A stretch of 5,631 bases of DNA, taken from contig CAZAQS010000300.1 in assembly GCA_964486825.1 (NCBI GenBank), positions 1 to 5,631 on the forward strand, read 5' to 3'. How positions within the stretch are numbered: the first letter of the stretch is position 1; the number at the start of each line of letters is the position of its first letter. The notes under the pieces were generated by a model, which worked only from the letters and a program-made list of their open reading frames with translations, made no database searches and was not told the origin of the DNA. Shown here piece after piece: positions 1 through 5,091 of this stretch. Origin of the DNA: CAZAQS01 sp964486825. GTDB taxonomy: Bacteria > Chloroflexota > Anaerolineae > Anaerolineales > UBA4823. The position numbers and the translations under genes are program-made.

Positions 1-529
1 CTACGTGTAAGCCAGTGGTTTCCTGCAAGGCCAGGCGGGTAAAGCGACGGGTAAGAGGAGTGCTGCCGGCATGCAGGGTGAAATCGTTGCCCCACACCGA
101 AATGACCAGAGGTGCTGGAAGACCGGCGATGGCAGCCAACATACCTTCATAGGGTATCCGCATGGCGTGCACCAGGTCAGGCTGGATATCTTGAAAGATA
201 TCCCTGAGAGCGGCCGCAGCCCTGGAGAGAGAAAGCGGCCCGAGCCATTGGCGTAAACGGGTACGCAGAGCCACCGGGACGGCCTCCCTGGCCAGGCGGC
301 GCATTAAAGGAACAGTTGCATCTCCGGCTGGTCCACTACCGCTGCCCGCTAGCTCGCCGAAAGCGACCGGCAGGATATGTAGGGAATCCAATTGTAGGTC
401 AACTGCACAAGGATAGGTGGATACCAGGTGGACGGAATGGCCCTGCTCCACAAGATAATGCAGCCAGTTCCCGGTAATGGGCGAGCGCCCATCGGCTACG
501 AATAATAGCCGTAATTGTCGCTCTTGTAT
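1..529 (-). CDS. GT4-type glycosyltransferase, N-terminal part (runs off the left edge)
   Basis: The minus strand is open from an in-frame TAA at 583-581 to the window edge, giving about 176 residues if the start is the ATA codon at 529-527. The protein opens with a Rossmann beta strand (LRLLFVADGRSPITGNW, residues 6-22), typical of the N-terminal domain of GT-B fold, GT4-family transferases. Further on are a PDLVHAMRIPYEG stretch (residues 117-129) and VISVWGNDF (142-150), matching the conserved 'PDlvHa...' and 'vWGsD' blocks of this domain. The nucleotide-sugar-binding C-terminal half lies outside the window, so donor and acceptor are unknown. No ATG, GTG or usable TTG lies in frame near the fold's start. 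A perfect GAGGAGG at 542-536 stands 6 bases before ATA, so ATA (or a mutated ATG) is the likely start. It follows the lipid kinase by 51 bases and is probably its operon partner. Sure of the family, less so of the start. Confidence 0.85.
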   Translation of the reverse strand, partial: MQERQLRLLFVADGRSPITGNWLHYLVEQGHSVHLVSTYPCAVDLQLDSLHILPVAFGELAGSGSGPAGDATVPLMRRLAREAVPVALRTRLRQWLGPLSLSRAAAALRDIFQDIQPDLVHAMRIPYEGMLAAIAGLPAPLVISVWGNDFTLHAGSTPLTRRFTRLALQETTGLHV

Positions 530-535
530 GGCAAT

Positions 536-542
536 CCTCCTC
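536..542 (-). promoter_or_regulatory. Shine-Dalgarno sequence for the leftmost glycosyltransferase
   Basis: GAGGAGG on the minus strand is a near-complete anti-16S match. Read downstream, it is followed by ATT, GCC, then ATA CAA GAG. The spacing to ATA is 6 bases, which is ideal; ATT directly abuts the site and is too close. The nearby TTG (534-532) is in another frame, which hits TAG within 13 codons. The site therefore points to a non-canonical ATA initiation codon or to an ATG-to-ATA base change. Confidence 0.75.
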
Positions 543-552
543 GGATGGGGCG

Positions 553-567
553 CCAGCCTCCGGCTGG
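553..567 (-). other. Intercistronic hairpin between lipid kinase and glycosyltransferase
   Basis: A perfect 6-bp inverted repeat CCAGCC / GGCTGG with a 3-base loop lies in the 51-base gap, 14 bases after the kinase stop codon and about 10 bases before the Shine-Dalgarno sequence of the next gene. There is no T-run on either strand, so it is not an intrinsic terminator. It could tune mRNA stability or translation of the downstream gene; this is inference. Confidence 0.4.
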
Positions 568-580
568 TTAGAAGAAACCC

Positions 581-1552
581 TTAGGCCGGCGGCCCCGGAT
601 TACCTGGCCGGGCGGATTGCGGCGGCACGAGAATGTGAACCGCGGCGGGTACCACCTGGATGTTGACCGGCGTGCTGGTTATGATCTCCCCGTCTACCTG
701 CAGGGATTGAGGCGGGTCGGCTTCTACACGAACCTGGCGCACCTGCCAGTGCTGGAGCACGGGCAGTTCTGGACCGCCACTGACCACGCTGGCCAGGAGA
801 GAAACTAAAGATGGTAGATCGGCCTTGGTAATCACCAGGACGTCCAGCAAGCCGTCGCTGATCTCGATCTTGGGGGATAGAAGCAAGCCCCCAGCGCCTA
901 TATGGCCAGAGTTAGCGACGATACAGGCCAGGCCTTCTGTCTCTTCCACTGCGCCGTCCAGTTCGAGCCTGTAGCGGGCAATAGGCGGGTCGGCGAGAGC
1001 CTGCAAAGCGGAGATCCCGTAAGCCAGCAGGCCGAGGCGATCCTTGAGCTCCCGATCGGCGCCTTCGACCATGGCTGCTTCAAGGCCCATCCCCACTCGT
1101 AGCAAGAAAAAATCGTTTCCCATCTGGCCCATATCCACCGGGCGGATGGCAGAATGAGGGTTGACGGCTAAGGTAATGGCTTCTTTTAACACGAAGGGCA
1201 ATCCAAGCTCATGGGCCATGACATTAGCCGTCCCACCGGGAAGAACGAGCAACGGGATATGCGTGCCAATCAAGCCGGAGGCGCATTCCATGACGGTCCC
1301 ATCTCCGCCATTCACCAAAACCAGGTCTGCGCCCTGCTGGGCAGCCTGGCGGGCCAGACGCTGCCCATCACCGCGGGCCTTGGTGATGGAAATATCCCAA
1401 TCGATATTATGTTTCTGAAAAACAGCGTTCAACAATTTTAGGATTGGCTGGTCTTGCCCGGCGGCAGGGTTGATAACAGCCAGTACGCGCCCGGGCAGCT
1501 TTCCCAGGACTGGGAAAAGCTCCTTGGCAGGGCTATCTTCTTGTGCGGACAA
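581..1552 (-). CDS. Diacylglycerol-kinase-catalytic-domain lipid kinase (YegS/DgkB/BmrU-like)
   Basis: 323 residues from a TTG start, close to the roughly 300 usual for this family. ATP-dependent kinases of this fold phosphorylate diacylglycerol, phosphatidylglycerol or long-chain bases at the inner membrane face. Visible motifs: VLAVINPAAG (residues 23-32), the nucleotide-binding NGGDGTV (81-87), PGGTANVMAHELGLP (105-119), a GMGLEAAMV block followed by K and G-LAY near 170-190, an ANSGHIGAGG...P...DGLLDV block in the second domain, and a late VDGEI. All are diagnostic of the DAGK catalytic family. No signal peptide or membrane segment is seen. The longer reading from a TTG at 1594 would overlap the upstream gene and has no ribosome binding site, so the TTG at 1552 behind AAGGAGG is preferred. 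It sits 10 bases after the upstream glycosyltransferase stop, suggesting coupled translation. The substrate cannot be read from sequence; glycosyltransferase neighbours favour a glycolipid or envelope-lipid role. Confidence 0.93.
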   Translation of the reverse strand: MSAQEDSPAKELFPVLGKLPGRVLAVINPAAGQDQPILKLLNAVFQKHNIDWDISITKARGDGQRLARQAAQQGADLVLVNGGDGTVMECASGLIGTHIPLLVLPGGTANVMAHELGLPFVLKEAITLAVNPHSAIRPVDMGQMGNDFFLLRVGMGLEAAMVEGADRELKDRLGLLAYGISALQALADPPIARYRLELDGAVEETEGLACIVANSGHIGAGGLLLSPKIEISDGLLDVLVITKADLPSLVSLLASVVSGGPELPVLQHWQVRQVRVEADPPQSLQVDGEIITSTPVNIQVVPAAVHILVPPQSARPGNPGPPA

Positions 1553-1556
1553 TTCG

Positions 1557-1563
1557 CCTCCTT
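1557..1563 (-). promoter_or_regulatory. Shine-Dalgarno sequence fixing the TTG start of the lipid kinase
   Basis: AAGGAGG on the minus strand lies 4 bases before TTG TCC GCA at 1552. Its first base coincides with the last base of the upstream glycosyltransferase's TGA (1565-1563). This makes the TTG at 1552, not the one at 1594, the likely start and suggests translational coupling. Confidence 0.7.
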
Positions 1564-2702
1564 CAGCCAACAACGGCCTTAATAGTACGGACAAAGACCT
1601 CGACCATGGCCTGGATATTGACCTCCTCGCGCACGATCCGATATGATTCTACCCCCATCTTACGTAGCCGGAGAGGATCGGAGAGGCAAGTATACAAAGC
1701 AGTGGTGAGTGCGTGGATATCAGCAGGAGGAACGAGGTGGCCATTGCCCGGGCGAACCAGGTCCTCCTGAGTGCCGTCACCTTCGGCAACGATGACGGGT
1801 AGGGCGTGGGCCATGGCTTGCTGGACAGCCAGACCACCGGTGCCGGGCAGCACGAAAAGATCGGCGGCCTGAAAAATAGCCTCCAGGGGAGGGCCATGCA
1901 GGGGGCCGTGGAACCTGGCCTGAGGATAGACCTGCCACGCAAGCCGCTCCAGCTCCGCGCGGGCAGGCCCGTCTCCCACCACCCACAGCCGGGGCTGGAT
2001 CGATTCTGGCAGGCCGGCGCAGGCCTGGATAAGGGTATCCAGGCGCTTACGGGCTTGCAAACGACCCACGAACAAGACGACGGGCGGGCCATCAAAAGAA
2101 GCCGGTCGCTGGGGAGGCTGGCTTTCAGGCGGGCGAGGGGAAACGGCGTTGAGGGCCACTGCAACCTCTTTGAATGGCAGGTTTAGCAAGCGGTACTGGC
2201 GGGCGCCCATATGGCTGTAGGCGATGAGGGCGTCCAGTGAACGCAGCAAGCTGAGCCTTTCCCAGCGGCGCCAATAGGCCGCCAGGCGGCGCGCAGGCTG
2301 GCGAGGCATGGGTATGGGCGGCGCGCCCAGTCCCCAACCGATGACGGGGCGGCGGCGGGAATGCATCCAGCGGATCGCTAGCCGGGTGCTGGGGTAGCGG
2401 GGGTTGGCTTCCACGACCAGGACATCCGGTTGCCAATCCTCCAGCCAGGCCAGCAAGCCGCTCTGCCAGCAGTGGTAGAGGCTGGAATCGATGGGAAAGA
2501 AGTTTCGGTTGAGGGCAGGGACATAGCGGGCGGCGTCCAGCTGTTTGGCGCTCAGCACATTTTCCTGAGGCAAGGGTTGGCCTGCGAAAACACTCAAGCC
2601 TCCTCGGCAAGCTTTGGCCAACGATTCGAGGAAGGGGCGGCGGTAATCCGGCAGGACCCGCTGTTGCAATGCTACTCGACCGCTGAAAATATTTGCCTCC
2701 AT
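1563..2702 (-). CDS. GT4-family glycosyltransferase with divergent EX7E region
   Basis: 379 residues, normal for a GT-B fold GT4 enzyme that transfers sugar from an activated donor, probably in the cytoplasm at the membrane. The N-terminal domain begins ALQQRVLPDYRRPFLESLA (11-29), a 'QRVLPxYRxPF' opening seen in a subset of GT4 proteins. The C-terminal domain has VVLFVGRLQARKRLDTLIQA (208-227: the G-R-K-D donor-phosphate block), LWVVGDGPARAELERLA (239-255) and ADLFVLPG (280-287), followed by GGLAVQQAMAHALPVIV (289-305) and EGDGTQEDLV (307-316). At the usual EX7E motif both glutamates are absent (Gly287 and Gln295 by my alignment). No membrane segment is evident. The ATG at 2702 has a poor ribosome binding site, while GGAGG at 2700-2696 lies 5 bases before an in-frame ATT (2690); the true start could be there. 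It lies 19 bases after the upstream glycosyltransferase and 10 before the lipid kinase, so same operon. Acceptor unknown. Confidence 0.92.
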   Translation of the reverse strand: MEANIFSGRVALQQRVLPDYRRPFLESLAKACRGGLSVFAGQPLPQENVLSAKQLDAARYVPALNRNFFPIDSSLYHCWQSGLLAWLEDWQPDVLVVEANPRYPSTRLAIRWMHSRRRPVIGWGLGAPPIPMPRQPARRLAAYWRRWERLSLLRSLDALIAYSHMGARQYRLLNLPFKEVAVALNAVSPRPPESQPPQRPASFDGPPVVLFVGRLQARKRLDTLIQACAGLPESIQPRLWVVGDGPARAELERLAWQVYPQARFHGPLHGPPLEAIFQAADLFVLPGTGGLAVQQAMAHALPVIVAEGDGTQEDLVRPGNGHLVPPADIHALTTALYTCLSDPLRLRKMGVESYRIVREEVNIQAMVEVFVRTIKAVVG

Positions 2703-2721
2703 CCCTGTTCACGAGCTCCGA

Positions 2722-3762
2722 TCAGGCCCCGCCTGGAAGCAGGGCTTCGAGATAAGCCTCTACCATCTCGTCCAGGCCTAAGCCAGCCTGAGCGCGAGCG
2801 CGGGCGGCCTCCCGGTAAATGGCCTGCTCATGAAGGACGTGCAGGGCAGCGGCTGCCAGGGAATCCAGGTCCGGCGCCTCCAGCTTCCAGGGGTCTGCGC
2901 CATAGGGGACGACCTGGCCACTGCCGGCCGTGACCAATTCAGGCAGCGCCCCGGTATCGAAAGAGACGACCGGCGTGCCACAGGCCAGAGCCTCGACGAC
3001 GGCATTCGGACAGGCAGCCTGGATATCGGCAGAATACAGGAGATGGGCAGAACGGTTGAGCTCCGGGATGCGCTCTGGGGGAACCTGGCCCAGGAAAGAC
3101 AACGGAAAGGTGGCCTGTGATTGCCAGCGCTGGCGCAGGGCGGGATCCACGCGGCCGGCAACCTGTAGCTCGACCGGTCGCCGGGCAAGGGAAACCAGGC
3201 GCTGCAACAACCCGGCGGCGGTCTCCAGGCCCAGCTCATAGCCACCCGCCAGGCGCGCCTCGACGAGCAGGAGGCGCCACCTGTCCCTGGGACGGTCGTG
3301 AGGGCCGTGCGGAGTGAAGCGCTCCAGGTCGACCCCGTTGAGGGCGACGCTACACGGGACGGGGGTGAGGCCGCGCTGGCGCTCCCACCAGGATTGGGCA
3401 AAGCGACTCTGGTAGACGATGTGGTGGGCAAGGCGGGCGCGGATGGTCCCAAGGATCCAGTTGCCATACTCGGCGCGGATGTAATGGCGAGCGCCGGTGG
3501 GTCGCAAGCGGTGCAGCCAGTTCATGCCGTTCAAGCGCTGCACGACCCGGACGCCTGCCCGCCTGGCGCGGTAGAGAGCAGGCAGCTCACGCGTGCCGCC
3601 GATCACAAGGACGGCGGCGTAGGGCTGGCGACTCAGGTCGTAGACCACTTCGAATCCCCGCGCCAGCAGGCCTTCGGCTAACCGGCCCTGGAAGGAGGCC
3701 ATGCCACCGATACCGGTGAGATGAGGGACCAGGCATATACGGGGCTTTGCAGCGTGTGGCAT
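2722..3762 (-). CDS. GT4-family glycosyltransferase, first gene of the operon
   Basis: 346 residues with both GT-B domains. The N-terminal domain carries ICLVPHLTGIGGMASFQGRL (9-28), the glycine-rich loop after the first strand, then VYQSRFAQSWWERQ (116-129) and the linker NGVDLERFTP (142-151), characteristic of GT4. The donor-binding domain contains a GGYELGLETAAGLL block (173-186), LQVAGRVD (199-206), FLGQVPPERIPELN (223-236) and CPNAVVEALACGTPVVSFDTGALPELV (251-277). The last block corresponds to the EX7E region; Glu257 is the second glutamate and the first is replaced by Ala249, a change seen in other CPN-type GT4 proteins. The ATG start is supported by GGGGAGG at 3777-3771, 8 bases upstream. 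It is the promoter-proximal gene, divergent from lexA across 336 bases. The sugar and acceptor are not identifiable; an envelope glycan or glycolipid is inferred from the neighbours. Confidence 0.93.
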   Translation of the reverse strand: MPHAAKPRICLVPHLTGIGGMASFQGRLAEGLLARGFEVVYDLSRQPYAAVLVIGGTRELPALYRARRAGVRVVQRLNGMNWLHRLRPTGARHYIRAEYGNWILGTIRARLAHHIVYQSRFAQSWWERQRGLTPVPCSVALNGVDLERFTPHGPHDRPRDRWRLLLVEARLAGGYELGLETAAGLLQRLVSLARRPVELQVAGRVDPALRQRWQSQATFPLSFLGQVPPERIPELNRSAHLLYSADIQAACPNAVVEALACGTPVVSFDTGALPELVTAGSGQVVPYGADPWKLEAPDLDSLAAAALHVLHEQAIYREAARARAQAGLGLDEMVEAYLEALLPGGA

Positions 3763-3883
3763 GCGGTCAGCCTCCCCAGGCGAGCAGGCGGGCGCGGTCC
3801 GATGGCATGGACCGCCGGCCGGATGGATCGGGCTGGGACTCTAAAACTGGGAGAGAAAAGAGGAAGTTCATATACCGGCGGTT

Positions 3884-3889
3884 ATTATA
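3884..3889 (-). promoter_or_regulatory. Probable -10 element of the glycosyltransferase operon promoter
   Basis: A perfect TATAAT on the minus strand, about 120 bases upstream of the first glycosyltransferase ATG. No good -35 hexamer is found at 16-18 bases (best candidates such as TCAAGA match 3 of 6), so the promoter may be activator-dependent or weak. Its -35 zone overlaps the TTGACA of the lexA promoter on the other strand. Confidence 0.45.
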
Positions 3890-3909
3890 CTGTGGATTTT
3901 GAAAATCTC

Positions 3910-3939
3910 TTGACACAGAACGCATGTTCGTGTTATATT
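3910..3939 (+). promoter_or_regulatory. lexA promoter (sigma70/SigA type)
   Basis: Perfect -35 TTGACA at 3910-3915, an 18-base spacer, and -10 TATATT at 3934-3939 (5 of 6 matches) preceded by TGT, an extended -10. The expected transcription start near 3946 gives a leader of about 150 bases before the lexA ATG. The LexA operator lies wholly in the spacer, so repressor and RNA polymerase binding should be mutually exclusive. Confidence 0.85.
3918..3929. promoter_or_regulatory. LexA operator (SOS box, GAAC-N4-GTTC)
   Basis: GAACGCATGTTC is a perfect match to the GAAC-N4-GTTC box bound by LexA in Bacillus-type and Chloroflexi-type bacteria. It lies between the -35 and -10 elements of the lexA promoter, the classic position for autorepression. 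It is also about 46 bases upstream of the start expected from the divergent TATAAT, so a secondary effect on the glycosyltransferase operon is possible. Confidence 0.9.
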
Positions 3940-4021
3940 GTTAGCACATATGAACGGTTATAGCCGATTGGCCGATAAGTAGCTGGATATCAAACCAGGA
4001 CCAAAACGGCCGGTCGCTCGA

Positions 4022-4073
4022 GCAAACCGCCGGTTAGATCCCAGTTCTATTCAAAATACGATCAGCGGTTTGC
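4022..4073 (+). other. Inverted repeat in the lexA leader, just upstream of the ribosome binding site
   Basis: GCAAACCGC (4022-4030) and GCGGTTTGC (4065-4073) are exact 9-bp reverse complements enclosing 34 bases. The right arm ends 11 bases before the Shine-Dalgarno AGGGAG (4085-4090). In the mRNA this could form a stem-loop affecting lexA translation or stability. There is no T-run, so it is not a terminator. The role is inferred. Confidence 0.4.
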
Positions 4074-4098
4074 CCATCACCAGCAGGGAGAAACGATT

Positions 4099-4812
4099 AT
4101 GGCACGAAAACGCAGCAATAAACTGAGCGAGCGCCAGAAGAAAATCCTGGAAGTACTGGCTCGCTTCCAGAAACAGAATGGATACCCGCCTTCGATCCGT
4201 GAAATCGGGGAAAAAGCGGACATCTCCTCGACTTCGGTGGTCAACTATTACCTGGACCAGTTGGAAGAGATGGGCTATATCGAGCGGGATGGGCGTGTGT
4301 CGCGCGGCATCCGCTTGATGAAGCCGGTGAACGATGGAGCCCAGGCTGCCGTGCAGAGCGCCCGGCAGGCAGTAGAAGACCTGCTGCGTGTGCCGGTCAT
4401 AGGAAGGATCTTCGCCAGCTCGCCCGTTCCGGTGCCGCCCTCGGACTTCTCCTATTACGACGCCGAGACGATGGTAGACGTGGCCCGCAGCTTGCTGCCG
4501 GCGCGGGAAAAGGGCAACGATCTGTTCGCCCTGGAGGTGCAGGGAGACTCGATGATCGATGCGATGGTCAATGAGGGCGATATCGTCATCATGAAGGCTA
4601 CCCGGGAAGCGCGCAACGGTGAGCTGGTGGCGATCTGGCTGAAAGACCGCGATGAAACGACGCTGAAGTATTTCTACCTGGAAAACGGGCGGGTGCGTTT
4701 GCAACCTGCCAATCCCCAGATGCAACCTATCTTCATCGATGACCCGAGCGTGGTCGAGATCCAGGGCAAGGTGGTCATGGTGATCCGGCAGGTGGAATCG
4801 ATCGCTGCTTGA
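4099..4812 (+). CDS. lexA: LexA repressor / S24-type autopeptidase, SOS regulator
   Basis: 237 residues, longer than the roughly 200-205 of E. coli and B. subtilis LexA. The N-terminal winged helix covers about residues 8-72: LSERQKKILEVLARFQ, then PPSIREIGEKADISSTSVVNYY containing the recognition helix, then MGYIERD and the wing. The C-terminal S24 domain has the nucleophile Ser151 in VQGDSMIDAMV and general-base Lys190 in TTLKYFY, 39 residues apart, followed by LQPANPQMQPI (201-211). The cleavage region PVIGRIFASSP (99-109) places Ala106-Ser107 where LexA proteins normally have Ala-Gly. LexA dimers repress DNA-damage genes; RecA filaments trigger self-cleavage. The ATG start is supported by AGGGAG at 4085-4090, 8 bases upstream. 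The promoter carries a LexA box, so autoregulation is expected. An intrinsic terminator follows, making it monocistronic. Very sure of identity. Confidence 0.97.
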   Translation: MARKRSNKLSERQKKILEVLARFQKQNGYPPSIREIGEKADISSTSVVNYYLDQLEEMGYIERDGRVSRGIRLMKPVNDGAQAAVQSARQAVEDLLRVPVIGRIFASSPVPVPPSDFSYYDAETMVDVARSLLPAREKGNDLFALEVQGDSMIDAMVNEGDIVIMKATREARNGELVAIWLKDRDETTLKYFYLENGRVRLQPANPQMQPIFIDDPSVVEIQGKVVMVIRQVESIAA

Positions 4813-4862
4813 GCTTAGCAACAAGAAAGGCGCCAGGCCGCCTGCATCCAACCAAACCAGTG

Positions 4863-4896
4863 CTCCCGGTATTCGATTCGAAATGCCGGGAGTTTT
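4863..4896 (+). terminator. Intrinsic terminator of lexA
   Basis: An 11-bp stem (CTCCCGGTATT with AATGCCGGGAG, one U-G wobble) closes an 8-base loop, followed by TTTT at 4893-4896. It begins 50 bases after the lexA stop. The T-run is short, so termination may be incomplete. Confidence 0.75.
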
Positions 4897-4905
4897 GGCG
4901 CCAAA
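4894..4905. repeat. 12-bp perfect palindrome TTTGGCGCCAAA
   Basis: An exact self-complementary 12-mer overlapping the T-run of the lexA terminator and centred about 45 bases upstream of the start expected from the next promoter. It could be an operator for the downstream gene. No known regulator is assigned. Confidence 0.35.
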
Positions 4906-4932
4906 TCACCGTTCAACTCAGCCGGAATAGGC

Positions 4933-4938
4933 TATAAT
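4933..4938 (+). promoter_or_regulatory. Probable -10 element for the downstream CXXC protein gene
   Basis: A perfect TATAAT lies just after the lexA terminator. No convincing -35 is seen at 16-18 bases (nearby TTCAAC matches only 3 of 6 and is spaced 15). If used, transcription starts near 4945 and leaves a leader of about 147 bases. Confidence 0.5.
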
Positions 4939-4952
4939 TCACGAAACCTAAC

Positions 4953-5078
4953 AGGATGCCCGGAAAGTAAATACTACCAGGGACGGGATATTTGATCACG
5001 CATCCTAAAATCCGGTAGGAGAGATGCCAGACCGGTATTCCAGGCGGTATGCGGAAATTCAGCTTATGGCCTGAATTT
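4953..5078 (+). other. Structured 5' leader of the CXXC protein gene
   Basis: Three inverted repeats lie in the predicted leader: AGGATGC (4953-4959) with GCATCCT (5000-5006); CCGGT (5012-5016) with ACCGG (5031-5035); and AAATTCAG (5055-5062) with CTGAATTT (5071-5078). The last is an 8-bp stem with an 8-base loop ending 2 bases before the ribosome binding site GAGGT. I do not recognise a known riboswitch class. Cis-regulation of translation is an inference. Confidence 0.35.
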
Positions 5079-5091
5079 ACGAGGTATTCGG

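Larger units (their letters stand above)
3763..4098. other. Divergent intergenic control region between the glycosyltransferase operon and lexA
   Basis: 336 bases without a credible gene. It contains the lexA promoter and operator, a minus-strand TATAAT and the untranslated leaders of both transcripts. It also holds several GC-rich short palindromes: ACCGGCGGT at 3874-3882, GCTCGAGC at 4016-4023 and AACCG-C-CGGTT at 4025-4035. ACCGGCGGTT (3874-3883) and AACCGCCGGT (4025-4034) are exact 10-bp inverted copies flanking the promoter core. The short open frame at 3721-3963 shows no protein features and overlaps the glycosyltransferase start. Confidence 0.8.

Noticed and set aside
553..567. Terminator between the lipid kinase and the last glycosyltransferase
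   Set aside because: The 6-bp hairpin has no following T-run on either strand, so it is described only as an intercistronic hairpin.
1553..1594. Longer N-terminus of the lipid kinase from TTG at 1594
   Set aside because: It would overlap the upstream gene by 32 bases, has no ribosome binding site, and adds residues before the fold; TTG at 1552 has AAGGAGG in front of it.
2125..2712. 195-codon minus-strand frame overlapping the glycosyltransferase at 1563-2702
   Set aside because: Pro/Arg-rich out-of-frame translation of a clear GT4 gene; no family motif.
2430..2933. 167-codon plus-strand frame across two glycosyltransferase genes
   Set aside because: Antisense to well-supported genes and without any domain features.
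3952..3963. Possible second LexA box GAACGGTTATAG
   Set aside because: Only the GAAC half matches; the second half-site is absent.
4051..4851. 266-codon open frame on the minus strand over lexA
   Set aside because: It lies exactly antisense to lexA, has no recognisable domain, is His/Arg/Asp-rich in the manner of mirror-frame translations, and lacks a plausible promoter or ribosome binding site.
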